Shown: positions 27,312 to 36,266, numbered from the stretch's first letter. The stretch is DNA of 64,000 nucleotides from Clostridium formicaceticum (GCF_001854185.1 NZ_CP017603.1:1116001-1180000), one strand, 5' to 3'. The notes: generated from the letters alone by a model not told the origin. Numbers and translations: made by a program.

Positions 27312-27590
27312 CTACCTCCCGTTCCTGTTGGTATGTGCCTCATAGATTACATAAGCACCGTATGTTAACGAAATAATCCAGTTTAAATAAGGTAGAAGCA
27401 GCAGTAATATAACTGCAATTAACAATAATGTATTCTGAATTGGATCTGACAAGTCTACTTCTATATTAATCATTGGTTTTTTATTCTCATCTTCCTCAAA
27501 CATTTCTGGAAACTTATTTTGTACAACTACACAAAGTATGAATAATGTAATACTTAAAAGCGTTGTACTTGCATATAACTCCTCACTCAT
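27312..27590 (-). CDS. small membrane protein leading the tns operon
   Basis: A 92-residue protein with an N-terminal hydrophobic helix (STTLLSITLFILCVVVQ), a short acidic loop and two more hydrophobic segments around residues 50-85. I do not recognise it. AGGAGGA precedes the ATG. The stop lies seven bases before tnsA and the tnsA ribosome site overlaps its end, so it is translated with the transposase genes. A membrane protein in this place is unusual for Tn7-like elements. Confidence 0.6.
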   Translation of the reverse strand: MSEELYASTTLLSITLFILCVVVQNKFPEMFEEDENKKPMINIEVDLSDPIQNTLLLIAVILLLLLPYLNWIISLTYGAYVIYEAHTNRNGR

Positions 27591-27625
27591 TTATTTCCTC
27601 CTATTCGTCCTTAATTAAAAAACAA

Positions 27626-27664
27626 AATTTCCCCTATAGTATGTTTTAAACTGTAGGGGAAATT
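27626..27664 (-). terminator. terminator before the tns operon
   Basis: AATTTCCCCTATAG and CTGTAGGGGAAATT pair over 13-14 bases. It separates the small membrane-protein gene at 27701-27898 from the tns operon. Confidence 0.75.
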
Positions 27665-27700
27665 GTTCTTAAATACATTAGATTATTAGGTATGTAGTGT

Positions 27701-27898
27701 CTAAATTACTGTTTGCTGTACTTTTCTTAGTTCTTTGTAATCCTCTTTTATCAAGTATCCTATTAGGATTGCTAGTGGAATCATGAAATATTGCTGTACC
27801 AATGGAATATCCATGGAAACTCCAAATTGATACATTAAATAAAATACCATTAATGCAACTGCATTGGATATAAAAAGTCTTATCATTGTTTTTCTCAT
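27701..27898 (-). CDS. small two-helix membrane protein
   Basis: A 65-residue protein with two hydrophobic helices (about residues 7-25 and 33-48) and a charged tail (KEDYKELRKVQQ). TGGAGGGATAA lies before the ATG. I do not recognise a family. It is isolated by a terminator from the tns operon and could be a toxin-like or accessory peptide, but nothing in the sequence decides this. Confidence 0.5.
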   Translation of the reverse strand: MRKTMIRLFISNAVALMVFYLMYQFGVSMDIPLVQQYFMIPLAILIGYLIKEDYKELRKVQQTVI

Positions 27899-28070
27899 TA
27901 TTTATCCCTCCAGTTATCTATAAAAATTAATAAATGTTGTTTCATTTTTATAATAAAATTATATCATTTTCAGGGCTAAAAGTGTTGATATTGCTGTATT
28001 TTTAACACAAATGTAAAAATCTGTATACATAACTTTTCAACTTAACTTTCAAAATAATATCCTCCAAAAT

Positions 28071-28099
28071 TTGACTTTACTTACTTTTCTAAATAAAAT
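28071..28099 (+). promoter_or_regulatory. sigma-A-type promoter for the 95-residue protein gene
   Basis: TTGACT, 17 bases, TAAAAT, followed 28 bases later by the start codon. Confidence 0.6.
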
Positions 28100-28127
28100 A
28101 CTTGAAAATTTTAGAGGAGTGATGCTA

Positions 28128-28415
28128 ATGAAAGAATTCGATATTTTAAGGTTAGAAATAAACTATTTTCTATGTATTGTAGATTCAACCCTTTCAGTAA
28201 CAGATAGCAATTTAGCAAAGGATGCACTTAGTTCACTTATTATCTCATTTCTATTTGGCAACCTGCATAACTTTTATGAGTATCATATACAGGTCATTGA
28301 GGAATATATATCATTTATATCTAATCTTCCTGAAGAAGAATATTGCTATATAAAAACAAATGTTCCACATGTCATCAATTTACTAAACTTGATCAAGCAG
28401 GAAATAATAAAATAG
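28128..28415 (+). CDS. uncharacterised 95-residue helical protein
   Basis: No recognised family. The product is acidic with alternating hydrophobic stretches (ALSSLIISFLFGNL, HVINLLNLIKQE) and looks all-helical. I choose the ATG at 28128, eight bases behind GGAG; an ATG six bases earlier is too close to the ribosome site. It has its own promoter and shares a bidirectional terminator with the DUF1444 gene facing it. It is one of several short plus-strand genes scattered among minus-strand operons in the transposon. Confidence 0.5.
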   Translation: MKEFDILRLEINYFLCIVDSTLSVTDSNLAKDALSSLIISFLFGNLHNFYEYHIQVIEEYISFISNLPEEEYCYIKTNVPHVINLLNLIKQEIIK

Positions 28416-28434
28416 CCCTGGGGGCTATTTTATT
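28406..28434. terminator. bidirectional terminator between converging genes
   Basis: AATAAAATAGCCC and GGGCTATTTTATT pair perfectly over 13 bases with a 3-base loop, overlapping the stop codons of both genes. Confidence 0.85.
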
Positions 28435-29177
28435 ACCTTTAAGATATTCTTTTTATCTGTATATTCATATATTCTATTTCTACATCTATATACTTCCTTC
28501 GATATCTTATGTGGGTCTGGGTCTACATCAATAAGCATTTTTAATAAGTCAATGTATTTAGGGTGATATCTCGCAACAAGAAAAGAAGTAGAACTAGGTA
28601 TGGCTAATAAATAATCCATTCCAACCTTTCTTTCTATTTGTTTCTTCATTGATTCTAACAAAATAAACGAAGGAGAATAATCATTTAAAAAGGCTAATGA
28701 ATATATTTCAAGATCTTTATCTAACTTGGTTAAAGGGCTAAGTGTGCTTTCTAAATTCTTATAAGCACTTTCCTTTAACCTTTTATAATCAAATATATCA
28801 TCAGTTAATATAAACCTCATGGTTTCTCCCATATCCGTAGCATATAAAATATCCAGATTTAGAAATAAATCATCTCTTATAAACTTTATTGGTTCCTCTA
28901 TACCAAAATCCTTAGATTTTATTAAGGGGTATACCTTCTCATAGTCAATTTTGAACTTTCTTTTCACAAATTCTTCCTCAAGTGTTTTTTTAAACATTCC
29001 ACTAATAAACTTGAAATCTCTAGCAAGTTTATATTCTTCATAAGCATCCTGTAATGAAATTGTAGCCTCCAATGTACCTGTTTGTATTATAAGATTGTCT
29101 TTGCTCAATAGAGTATCTCCATATTCCTTTATAAATTCGTTCAACATCTGTAATTTAAATTCCTCAAACTTAAACAT
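28425..29177 (-). CDS. DUF1444-like (YtpQ-type) protein
   Basis: The 250-residue protein has the outline of DUF1444: an early segment FKFISGMFKKTLEEE, the YEKVYPLIKSKDF stretch, LNLDILYATDMGETMRFIL, and AYKNLESTLSPLTK, followed by a conserved domain about serving small molecules or protein contacts in relatives. No catalytic role is known. I start at 29177, behind AAGGAGGAC. It faces the 95-residue gene across a shared terminator. The assignment rests on pattern memory only. Confidence 0.5.
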   Translation of the reverse strand: MFKFEEFKLQMLNEFIKEYGDTLLSKDNLIIQTGTLEATISLQDAYEEYKLARDFKFISGMFKKTLEEEFVKRKFKIDYEKVYPLIKSKDFGIEEPIKFIRDDLFLNLDILYATDMGETMRFILTDDIFDYKRLKESAYKNLESTLSPLTKLDKDLEIYSLAFLNDYSPSFILLESMKKQIERKVGMDYLLAIPSSTSFLVARYHPKYIDLLKMLIDVDPDPHKISKEVYRCRNRIYEYTDKKNILKVIK

Positions 29178-29262
29178 TTTATGTCCTCCTTCTATTCTCA
29201 AATTCCAAATTTCTTTTCGTAGACTTTATATAGGAAGAAGGCTTGGCTTTTCAACTTTTTCC

Positions 29263-29292
29263 TTGAAATTATGATAAGAGATTCAGTATAAC
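29263..29292 (+). promoter_or_regulatory. sigma-A-type promoter for the 92-residue membrane protein
   Basis: TTGAAA, 18 bases, TATAAC, with AGGAGGAG and the start codon about 30 bases on. Confidence 0.55.
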
Positions 29293-29321
29293 AAGTGAAG
29301 AAAATATTAGGAGGAGTTTAA

Positions 29322-29600
29322 ATGATTGAATCATATATAGAAGGAATCTTCATTTCATTGATTGTTTATATTACCATTTTTAACATTTTAACAGGACACC
29401 TTCAAAGAAAATGGTCTATAGAATTTAAAAGAAACTTAAAGAGAATTTATTTTTCTGCATGGGTGCTCCCATATCTTATTTACCTTTACTGTGTGTGGAC
29501 CACCCCTTCTACTAGGCCGTTTTTATTGCAACATATTTTATTCGGTATTATCTTGCATATGATTATGGCTGCGTTTGGCTATCGGGCAACTTTTCACTAA
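29322..29600 (+). CDS. small membrane protein (three helices)
   Basis: A 92-residue protein with hydrophobic segments at about residues 9-28, 44-60 and 70-88, joined by basic loops. No family recognised. Its ribosome site AGGAGGAG is ideal. A strong terminator follows directly after the stop. Confidence 0.5.
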   Translation: MIESYIEGIFISLIVYITIFNILTGHLQRKWSIEFKRNLKRIYFSAWVLPYLIYLYCVWTTPSTRPFLLQHILFGIILHMIMAAFGYRATFH

Positions 29601-29639
29601 ATATTAAATCCTAAGCAAACTTGCTTAGGATTTAATATT
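29600..29639. terminator. bidirectional terminator
   Basis: AATATTAAATCCTAAGC and GCTTAGGATTTAATATT pair perfectly over 17 bases around a 6-base loop, between the small membrane-protein gene and the facing four-gene cassette. Confidence 0.85.
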
Positions 29640-29667
29640 AATAAAGTATTTGTTTCAACAGCCTTAT

Positions 29668-30354
29668 TTATATATGCTTTAAAAGAGTATTTCTAAACTC
29701 TCTAAAAGAATCTCCGGTATTTCCGTAATACATAAAGTGTCTACACACAAACACTTTACAATTATTATTTTCATTATAGTTGAATGTAGTGATTGGGCTA
29801 GTTCTTTCTAACTGATCAATTGGATCATCAATATCAATCTTAGTTTGTAAACTAAGATTCTTATCTTCTGCAATCTCCAAAAAATATTTCACTGTTTTTT
29901 TACCATATAAAATGATTGCTTCTGGTTTCATTTCGTTCAAAATATAGTAGAAATTATCCTTCCCTTTGCTAATAACTTCTTTTGGCTCTTTTTTCAATTC
30001 TTTTACTGAAGGCGTTGGATATGTAATGATATCTGTTTCTACTACTTCCATACCTATTTCACTGCTTACCCAGTTTACAAAGGAATTAATTCCTTGCCGT
30101 GTTCGGGATATCTCACTTTTATCGTTCTGGATTCTACTATTGGAATAAAACTCAATAAATTTTTGATAGTTACCCAATAGTTCTACATATTCCTCTATGC
30201 TCATCTGATTTGGATATATGGGCGTTGCAGGATTTATCCCTACTAAAAATATCTTTGCATTACTTATATCACCTTTGCAAATAAATGGTCTAAAATAAGC
30301 CTTACCAACACCAATAGGTCTACATAATTCTTTAAAACACACTTTATCAAGCAT
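29668..30354 (-). CDS. uracil-DNA-glycosylase-fold-like protein (uncertain)
   Basis: The 228-residue product has KIFLVGINPATP near the N-terminus, resembling the water-activating loop of the UDG superfamily (GxNPxx), a central ETDIITYPTPS segment, and AIILYGKKTVKYF. A late VCRHFMYYG could match the His motif. This fits a UDG-like fold but the match is loose. It is the last gene of a four-gene cassette (29668-32274) with a nuclease-like protein, and the gap to the preceding gene is only five bases. Its role, DNA base excision or nucleotide sensing, is inference. Confidence 0.45.
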   Translation of the reverse strand: MLDKVCFKELCRPIGVGKAYFRPFICKGDISNAKIFLVGINPATPIYPNQMSIEEYVELLGNYQKFIEFYSNSRIQNDKSEISRTRQGINSFVNWVSSEIGMEVVETDIITYPTPSVKELKKEPKEVISKGKDNFYYILNEMKPEAIILYGKKTVKYFLEIAEDKNLSLQTKIDIDDPIDQLERTSPITTFNYNENNNCKVFVCRHFMYYGNTGDSFREFRNTLLKHI

Positions 30355-30359
30355 ATAAC

Positions 30360-31502
30360 TTACCCTCTATCATATTTTTTAACAAAGTATTTTCCGTCTT
30401 TCTCTTTAATTTCCCACAATCCATGTATATCAGGGTTATATTTTTCTAAGTGTCCATTTCCTTTGTCATAAAGAAAGTCATATCTACTATTTGAAATTCT
30501 CTCTTTTTTATTTACCTGCCAATTAACCCTAGACTCTCTATTTACAGTTCCAAGAATGGTTTGGCAATTAATTGTTCCTTCATTTATTTCTCCATATTTA
30601 CTGAATATGTAGTCTTTTATATCCTTTTTTGTAAACTCTCCCTCCATATTGTCTACTGCCTCTATTACCATATCCAAAACTGATTTGGATTTAGACTTCT
30701 TTTCATCATCATTGATCTTTTTAGGAATTGATACTCTGCCTTTCTTATCTGCTTGTTTCATTTTCTTCCATTCCAAACTACATTGTTCTATTATTGAAAA
30801 TTCTTCAGGCTGGAGTTCATTACTTGGGTCCAATGAATACCCCACTTGCCAGAAATACATATCAATGAGTTTCATTTGGCTGTATCTTAAACCATTGGCT
30901 TCTGTTATTTCCTGTAATTTATTAAATTCAAGACGGTACCTATCATAGAATTTACATAACTCTAGCAGCGAATCCTTGCTAAAGTTGGTATATCTAAATC
31001 CATGGTATTTTAAACCGTCTATAAAGTACCGGTCATAGGCAGGTACACACCCTAGTACCCCTAGTAATATCTTCGATACCAAAGTATCTGTAACATTAAT
31101 ATCTTTCTCTTTACCTTTTACAGTACTTATATTATCAGAGTAAGATTTTATTACTTCGTGCTTTAATTCTATAATTAAGTCAATATGTTCAATATAAGAT
31201 TCCTCAAGTCTATTAGTCCATAGATTATCATATTTTTGCTTCCCTAGTACCTCTAGTGCATACTGGTGAACTTTATAGTCCTTTTGCAATAAAAAACTTG
31301 AACCTCTATACATGCCCCAACTTGCTAAATAAAACGCTAAGTGAAGTGCTGCTATATCCTTCTGTTCTACAGAATTAAATATCTCTCTATTTTTAAAGAA
31401 TTTGTAGCAATGTTCCCATGACTTAAACCTGTGGTGTTTTTCATTATTTATTTCCAAATAATACTTCTCAATAATTTTAGTTATCACCTGATTATCCCCC
31501 AC
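30360..31502 (-). CDS. uncharacterised 380-residue protein
   Basis: I do not recognise a named family, though the stretch DIAALHLAFYLASWGMYRGSSFLLQKDYKVHQ is strikingly conserved-looking and I have seen similar segments in hypothetical proteins of defence-type loci. After about residue 255 there is a winged-helix-like domain (EFTKKDIKDYIFSKYGEINEGTI) and an aromatic-rich end (DIHGLWEIKEKDGKYFV). GTG start at 31502 with GGAGA upstream. It is co-transcribed with the small gene before it (16-base gap) and the UDG-like gene after it. Confidence 0.5.
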   Translation of the reverse strand: MGDNQVITKIIEKYYLEINNEKHHRFKSWEHCYKFFKNREIFNSVEQKDIAALHLAFYLASWGMYRGSSFLLQKDYKVHQYALEVLGKQKYDNLWTNRLEESYIEHIDLIIELKHEVIKSYSDNISTVKGKEKDINVTDTLVSKILLGVLGCVPAYDRYFIDGLKYHGFRYTNFSKDSLLELCKFYDRYRLEFNKLQEITEANGLRYSQMKLIDMYFWQVGYSLDPSNELQPEEFSIIEQCSLEWKKMKQADKKGRVSIPKKINDDEKKSKSKSVLDMVIEAVDNMEGEFTKKDIKDYIFSKYGEINEGTINCQTILGTVNRESRVNWQVNKKERISNSRYDFLYDKGNGHLEKYNPDIHGLWEIKEKDGKYFVKKYDRG

Positions 31503-31518
31503 TATACTTAATCTCCTC

Positions 31519-31800
31519 TTATCTTTGCAATTGAGTTATTCTAGGCATCTCAATACCATTCTTAAATTTATAATATTTTGCAACTGCATTATATAAATTC
31601 CCCGGTGTACTTCCTTTATCTCCATAACTTTCATAGATCTTTTGTCGTACTTCTATCATATTTTGTTCACTTTGGATTACTACATCTAAATTCACATTAA
31701 ATTCTCTTTCAACTCTATTAGCCCGTGTTAATCTTGAGTTAATTGCTTTATCAGTTAAGCCTTCACCCTCTAAAAAATCTCTAAATCCTCTATCGTCCAT
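31519..31800 (-). CDS. uncharacterised 93-residue protein, SAM-domain-like
   Basis: The sequence RGFRDFLEGEGLTDKAINSRLTRANRVEREFN resembles the N-terminal DNA-binding or helical part of recombinase-like proteins, but no catalytic domain follows. TTAGGAGGG precedes the ATG. It sits second in the four-gene cassette between the nuclease-like protein and the 380-residue protein. Confidence 0.45.
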   Translation of the reverse strand: MDDRGFRDFLEGEGLTDKAINSRLTRANRVEREFNVNLDVVIQSEQNMIEVRQKIYESYGDKGSTPGNLYNAVAKYYKFKNGIEMPRITQLQR

Positions 31801-31818
31801 ACTTTCCCTCCTAAAATT

Positions 31819-32274
31819 CTATTTAAATTTGTTCATCATAATATCAATGCTATATTGGCTCAATAATCCTAAGTTTTTTTGCGATAAATTTATTCCCCAT
31901 TCTGGTTTACTTTTTAAACCCTCATAATCTTTACCTTTTAGTAAATTATTAGGACTTTTCCACTCTATAGCAGGGATAAGAAATACATCTGGCATCTTAT
32001 TATCCTCAAATAACGCAAGTACAAGAATTAAACTTTCGTTATTAATATCAAATTTATCTTTTCTCATAAAGACATAATTTAAGTCCCTAGATGATTTAAC
32101 CTGCATCTCATAGAATTTTCCTGATCCACTTTTAATGACAAAATCTACTCCTTTATCATCTACCTCCGTATTAAATACATCAAACCCATAGGATAAAAAC
32201 TCCATCTTCATTAAATACTCTGCGTACTTGCCAAGTTGTAAGTGTGATAACTCACTCCATATCATTCTAGGCAT
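31819..32274 (-). CDS. DUF4365-like PD-(D/E)XK endonuclease-type protein
   Basis: The 151-residue product has an Asp 44 in DDKGVDFVIK and a Gln58-x-Lys60 in FYEMQVKSS, the variant PD-(D/E)XK core of DUF4365 and Holliday-junction-resolvase-like nucleases, with the helix LGKYAEYLMKMEFL before it (Glu 20). I start at 32274, behind GGGGGAG. It heads the minus-strand cassette 29668-32274. This suggests restriction-like activity, but the target is unknown. Confidence 0.6.
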   Translation of the reverse strand: MPRMIWSELSHLQLGKYAEYLMKMEFLSYGFDVFNTEVDDKGVDFVIKSGSGKFYEMQVKSSRDLNYVFMRKDKFDINNESLILVLALFEDNKMPDVFLIPAIEWKSPNNLLKGKDYEGLKSKPEWGINLSQKNLGLLSQYSIDIMMNKFK

Positions 32275-32280
32275 AGGCAC

Positions 32281-32608
32281 TCCCCCTTAAATTACAAATA
32301 ATTTATTTTCCTATATATTACATCTATTATATCTTTTCTTTAAATTTCCTTCTAGGGAACATAATTATAAAGCATAAATTGAATTCTGTTTCCAATCTGT
32401 TAATTCTATAAAAAAGTTAGATTCTTATAATCCAGTAATATAGTCATTGTAAAATATTTCCTTCAATCTCTATCCCTAAAAAATTGGAACAAGAACTTTA
32501 TATGGCCTGTTTTTATAGGATTTTATATATATAACTCAAAGATTTTCTTGAAACAAGATTTACTTTTTCTATATACTTCTACAAATATTTATATGGAGGT
32601 ATTTAGAC
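32281..32608. promoter_or_regulatory. divergent promoter region between cassette and recombinase
   Basis: This 328-base AT-rich stretch separates divergent genes. I see no clear promoter pair, repeat or hairpin that I would defend. Confidence 0.25.
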
Positions 32609-33502
32609 ATGGTTAAAAGGGATAATTTTATAGATAAATATTACTTGAAAGAATACAAGACTTATTTGGAGAACTTAGATAAATCCGAATCTACAGTTAA
32701 TACTTATTTAGATAATGTAATTACATTTATAGAATGGTTTAATGAGGCAAATTCAGATTCATTCCAACCCGGAACTTGCACCACAATAGATTTAAGAGAT
32801 TTTCGTTCTCATTTACTAACAGTAAAAAATGCAAAAGCCAATACCATTAATCTAAAGATAATGAGTTTAAAAAGTTATTTTTACTTCTTGCATTCCTATG
32901 ATTATATTAAGCAAGATATTGCTCGTAATTTAAAAAAGGTAAAGACACAAGGTCCACCTATCGTGAAGTCTATAGATGAGCAGACATTCCGAAAAATAAG
33001 GAGAGAAATATATAGAAGTGGCTATAAACACCATATTGCGTTAATAGCACTGCTTAACCACGCTTTGCGTCTCAATGAAATTATCACACTAAAAATCAAT
33101 AATGTTCATCTCAAAGAAAAAGGTTCCTTTATAATGGTCTACGGAAAACAAGGAAAGTATAGGAAAGTTCCCATCAACTCTGACTGCCGTAATGCTATAA
33201 ATGATTACTTGGAACTACGATTAAAAATTAAGAGTCCTCATGATAATCTATTTTTATCCGAACGAAAAGCACCTTACACTAGGTCTGGGCTTTGGAAAAT
33301 AATAGATAAGTATTCTGCTAAGATCGGTACTCATATATCTCCCCACCAGTTTAGACATTACGCAATCAAAAAAATGGTTGATGAAGGTGTGCCTCTTACA
33401 GTCATAGCAAACTTGGTGGGTCATTCTTCCATTCAGTTACTGTCAGATGTATATGCAGTACCGCTAGAGGAAGATAAAGAAGCCGCAGTTGACCTGCTAT
33501 AA
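32609..33502 (+). CDS. XerC/XerD-type tyrosine recombinase
   Basis: A full-length 297-residue recombinase with an N-terminal SAM-like core-binding domain (LKEYKTYLENLDKSESTVNTY) and a catalytic domain: first Arg in NHALRLNEIITLK, Lys in YGKQGKYRKVPI, HQFRHYAIKKM, LVGHSSIQLLSDVYAV with the nucleophile Tyr. TGGAGG precedes the ATG. It is not at an end of the element, so it is unlikely to move the transposon. Resolving dimers of a circular form, together with the parM/parR genes, would fit. Confidence 0.9.
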   Translation: MVKRDNFIDKYYLKEYKTYLENLDKSESTVNTYLDNVITFIEWFNEANSDSFQPGTCTTIDLRDFRSHLLTVKNAKANTINLKIMSLKSYFYFLHSYDYIKQDIARNLKKVKTQGPPIVKSIDEQTFRKIRREIYRSGYKHHIALIALLNHALRLNEIITLKINNVHLKEKGSFIMVYGKQGKYRKVPINSDCRNAINDYLELRLKIKSPHDNLFLSERKAPYTRSGLWKIIDKYSAKIGTHISPHQFRHYAIKKMVDEGVPLTVIANLVGHSSIQLLSDVYAVPLEEDKEAAVDLL

Positions 33503-33523
33503 TCATACTTATATTTTTAAACT

Positions 33524-33551
33524 AAAGGGACTGTTTTTAAACAGCCCCTTT
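33524..33551. terminator. terminator after the XerC/D-type gene
   Basis: AAAGGG ... GTTTTTAAAC ... CCCTTT forms a nested hairpin 22 bases after the recombinase stop and can also serve the facing primase-like gene. Confidence 0.65.
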
Positions 33552-33584
33552 AAAGTTTAAAAGTATTTTTTATAAGTGTCCAAA

Positions 33585-35204
33585 CTATTCCAATAAATCC
33601 TCTAAAAATCCTCTATATCTTTTTTCTTTTTCTTCTATAATCTCATAATTCTTATCCTCAAGAAGTGTTTTCTCTTTAGTGTCCAAATTTTCTAACCATA
33701 TTTCTTTTTTACTTATGTCCTTAATATCCACCTTGTCTACTTTACTGTATAAAAACTCTAATAGAAATGAGGATTTATAATCTTCTATATGGAAAATATA
33801 AATATGTTTAAATCCAATTTCAGCAAGTTTCATGGCATTTTCTTTTACATATTCACTAGAATTCGGCTCTCCATCCTTCAAAGGTAAGTAAATTTTTAAT
33901 TTGCCTCTTACATCCTTAAAGTGCTTGTACAGCAAGTATAACTGTCCCTTACTTAATACATCTTGCATAATACTCACGGCCTTCTCGTGATTAAACTCCT
34001 TAACCATTGAGATTACCTCATCTGGCGAATTCCATATAAACAGTCTATTCAACTCTGATTTAGCAGCCTTATCTATATTATATAAAGCAAAAGATTTATT
34101 AAAACCTATGTTGGTTTTGTATTCATTATAAGGTGTTGTACGATCTATAACCTGTAATTTTTGTTCATATGATACTCCCTCAATAAATTTTCGTTTGGTC
34201 AACTCATTTTTGTAATGCTCCTCTTTGCTAATTACATTTTTGCCCATTACTCCAACCACTTGTCCAGTTTCATCTTTTACAGGAAAGCATACTCTACCTC
34301 TTAAATAGTCATCAGCATTATCTCCTGCATACATAAGTTGAAATCTTTCAATATAATGATCAGATAACTTTGCATCTTTAAAAAACTTTGCTGTTGCTTT
34401 GCACTTTTCTAGCCCCAATGTACCTAAATCAGTAGGCTTCATTCCCTTATATTGCAGTAATATACAATCCCCTTTTTTATCGTTTGTTTCTTTAATGTCT
34501 AATATATCAGTTTCATCTAAATCTTTAACATCAGTATCTACACCTAAGTATTGGGCTAATTTATAAACTACTTCCTTTTTACTCATTTGTAAATAGTGGG
34601 ATAAGAAACTTATAATACCTACATTGTATCCACAATCCTTACATTCAAAATATGCATTATTATCCTTGTCTCTTTTAATAATTCCCTGCCACCTATTATT
34701 CTTTGCTAATCCACAACTAGGACATTGCTCAAATATATTTATATTTAATATATCTTTAAAAACTGAATACACTGCAATTGCAATATCGTGAGAACTATTT
34801 TTATTAATTTCATGGGTAAGATAGGCTATTTTGCTATACGCAGCACTCATAAAATTTATAGAAGATCCTTCTGTTCTACAGTATTTTAAATAATATTCCG
34901 CAATTCTTTGTATATTGGGTTCCCTATCCTTATGATTTAAGAATTCCTCTATATAATATGGATCTATATCATCTATTTCTTTAATTGTTTTGCCTCTATA
35001 TTTTTTTGAGAAACTAACAATATATTCTCCAGCATAATTTTTTAAGCAAAACTCTATCTCCTCTTTAATTGTGTCAGTAGCACTATTGTCTAACATCCAA
35101 AATAAGTAATCTAATCCCTTAATACCTTGATAAATATTATTAGCATTTAATACTTCAACCATATCCATTTTTCTTACTATCCCAAAAGTAAATGTTTTAC
35201 TCAT
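33585..35204 (-). CDS. DnaG/CHC2-type primase-like protein
   Basis: The 539-residue protein has a zinc-ribbon of CHC2 type around residues 165-195 (CPSCGLAKNN ... CKDCGYNVGI), then the family-like GRVCFPVKDETGQVVGVMGK, equal to the RIMFPI-x-D-x-x-G-x-V-x-GF element of primases. The C-terminal half shows a TOPRIM-like pattern (RLFIWNSPDEVISMV) but the catalytic Glu and DxD are not clear. It may prime replication of a circular form, or be a derivative with another role. GGGTGA lies before the ATG at 35204. It is divergent from the sigma-like gene. Confidence 0.6.
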   Translation of the reverse strand: MSKTFTFGIVRKMDMVEVLNANNIYQGIKGLDYLFWMLDNSATDTIKEEIEFCLKNYAGEYIVSFSKKYRGKTIKEIDDIDPYYIEEFLNHKDREPNIQRIAEYYLKYCRTEGSSINFMSAAYSKIAYLTHEINKNSSHDIAIAVYSVFKDILNINIFEQCPSCGLAKNNRWQGIIKRDKDNNAYFECKDCGYNVGIISFLSHYLQMSKKEVVYKLAQYLGVDTDVKDLDETDILDIKETNDKKGDCILLQYKGMKPTDLGTLGLEKCKATAKFFKDAKLSDHYIERFQLMYAGDNADDYLRGRVCFPVKDETGQVVGVMGKNVISKEEHYKNELTKRKFIEGVSYEQKLQVIDRTTPYNEYKTNIGFNKSFALYNIDKAAKSELNRLFIWNSPDEVISMVKEFNHEKAVSIMQDVLSKGQLYLLYKHFKDVRGKLKIYLPLKDGEPNSSEYVKENAMKLAEIGFKHIYIFHIEDYKSSFLLEFLYSKVDKVDIKDISKKEIWLENLDTKEKTLLEDKNYEIIEEKEKRYRGFLEDLLE

Positions 35205-35348
35205 AAATATCACCCTTTCAACTTTTGTTTTAGCATTTTACACAATCCATTCATCAAATCAAATTATAGGTGAAAATTTTTAATTAAAAATTTGATTTTT
35301 CTCTCGGAATTGAGTAAAAAGTTAAAAATTTGCAAAGGAGTGATTTTA

Positions 35349-36254
35349 ATGGGTAAGGTATTTTATGATTTTAGTACCATTAATTTTAAGCGGGAGCATG
35401 ACATTAAGTATAATCTGGAGAACTACTTTAACAATGGAGATATGGATAGCCTACTAAATGTATATAATCTCATACAACATAAATTACGCTTAGTCCTGAT
35501 AGATCCATTATATATATTTACAGAGAGTATTAAATCTAAGAAAAGGCACTTTCTAGTAAATAGGGTTCACAAATTACAAGATGAAGGCAAAATTCAAAAT
35601 AATCTCCAAGATGATGGAGATACTCCAAAGTTTAATAATAAGATTTTCTTTGACTATGCTAGAGATCAATTTGTTTGGGAAACATTAGGCCTCACCAAAT
35701 ACACTATGCAAGAACTAAATTTATTTACACCTTTTTGGGAAAGCCTTCATCCTATAGTTAGAGGTGAGAAAATAAAAATTACTGCTGATACAGTAAAGTC
35801 CTACATTTTTAAGTATGAAACCACTTATGAAAAATACTTAATTACTAAATTTGCAGACCATTATTGGAAGTATCTTCAAAGTATTTTAAGAAAGCACTAT
35901 GACCATGATTCTAAAGTAAGCACCGAGATATTTACTTTTTCACAAATTACTAGCAAAGATGATGAAAGTTTTGATTTTCTCGATTCATTGTTATATAAAA
36001 GTAACCATTTTAATGAAATACACCCTTTTAATGTGGATGATGAATTTTACAATTTGCTGAAAAAGATCCTTACTTTAAAACAGTATGAAATATTTTGCTT
36101 ATGGCTCAACAATTATAATTTGAAAGAGATATCTACAATTACTAAAACTTCTTATAGTGCTGTAAAGACCCATTATCAAAGAAGTATTGCTTCTATAAAG
36201 AAATATTATTTAAATCAAAATGAATGTAGTAATAAAATTGAGGCTATCTGTTAA
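35349..36254 (+). CDS. sigma-factor-like protein (region 4 HTH at C-terminus)
   Basis: A 301-residue protein. The last 60 residues form a sigma region-4-like helix-turn-helix (LTLKQYEIFCLWLNNYNLKEISTITKTSYSAVKTHYQRSIASIKKYY). The first 230 residues do not match sigma-70 region 2 well enough for me to claim it, so it may be a DNA-binding regulator. AAAGGAG lies before the ATG at 35349. It is divergent from the primase-like gene and lies just before the BREX operon end. Confidence 0.6.
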   Translation: MGKVFYDFSTINFKREHDIKYNLENYFNNGDMDSLLNVYNLIQHKLRLVLIDPLYIFTESIKSKKRHFLVNRVHKLQDEGKIQNNLQDDGDTPKFNNKIFFDYARDQFVWETLGLTKYTMQELNLFTPFWESLHPIVRGEKIKITADTVKSYIFKYETTYEKYLITKFADHYWKYLQSILRKHYDHDSKVSTEIFTFSQITSKDDESFDFLDSLLYKSNHFNEIHPFNVDDEFYNLLKKILTLKQYEIFCLWLNNYNLKEISTITKTSYSAVKTHYQRSIASIKKYYLNQNECSNKIEAIC

Positions 36255-36266
36255 TTAGATAACCTC
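36240..36266 (+). terminator. terminator of the sigma-like gene
   Basis: GAGGCTATCT and AGATAACCTC pair with one mismatch and are followed by TTTTAATTTTT. Confidence 0.7.
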
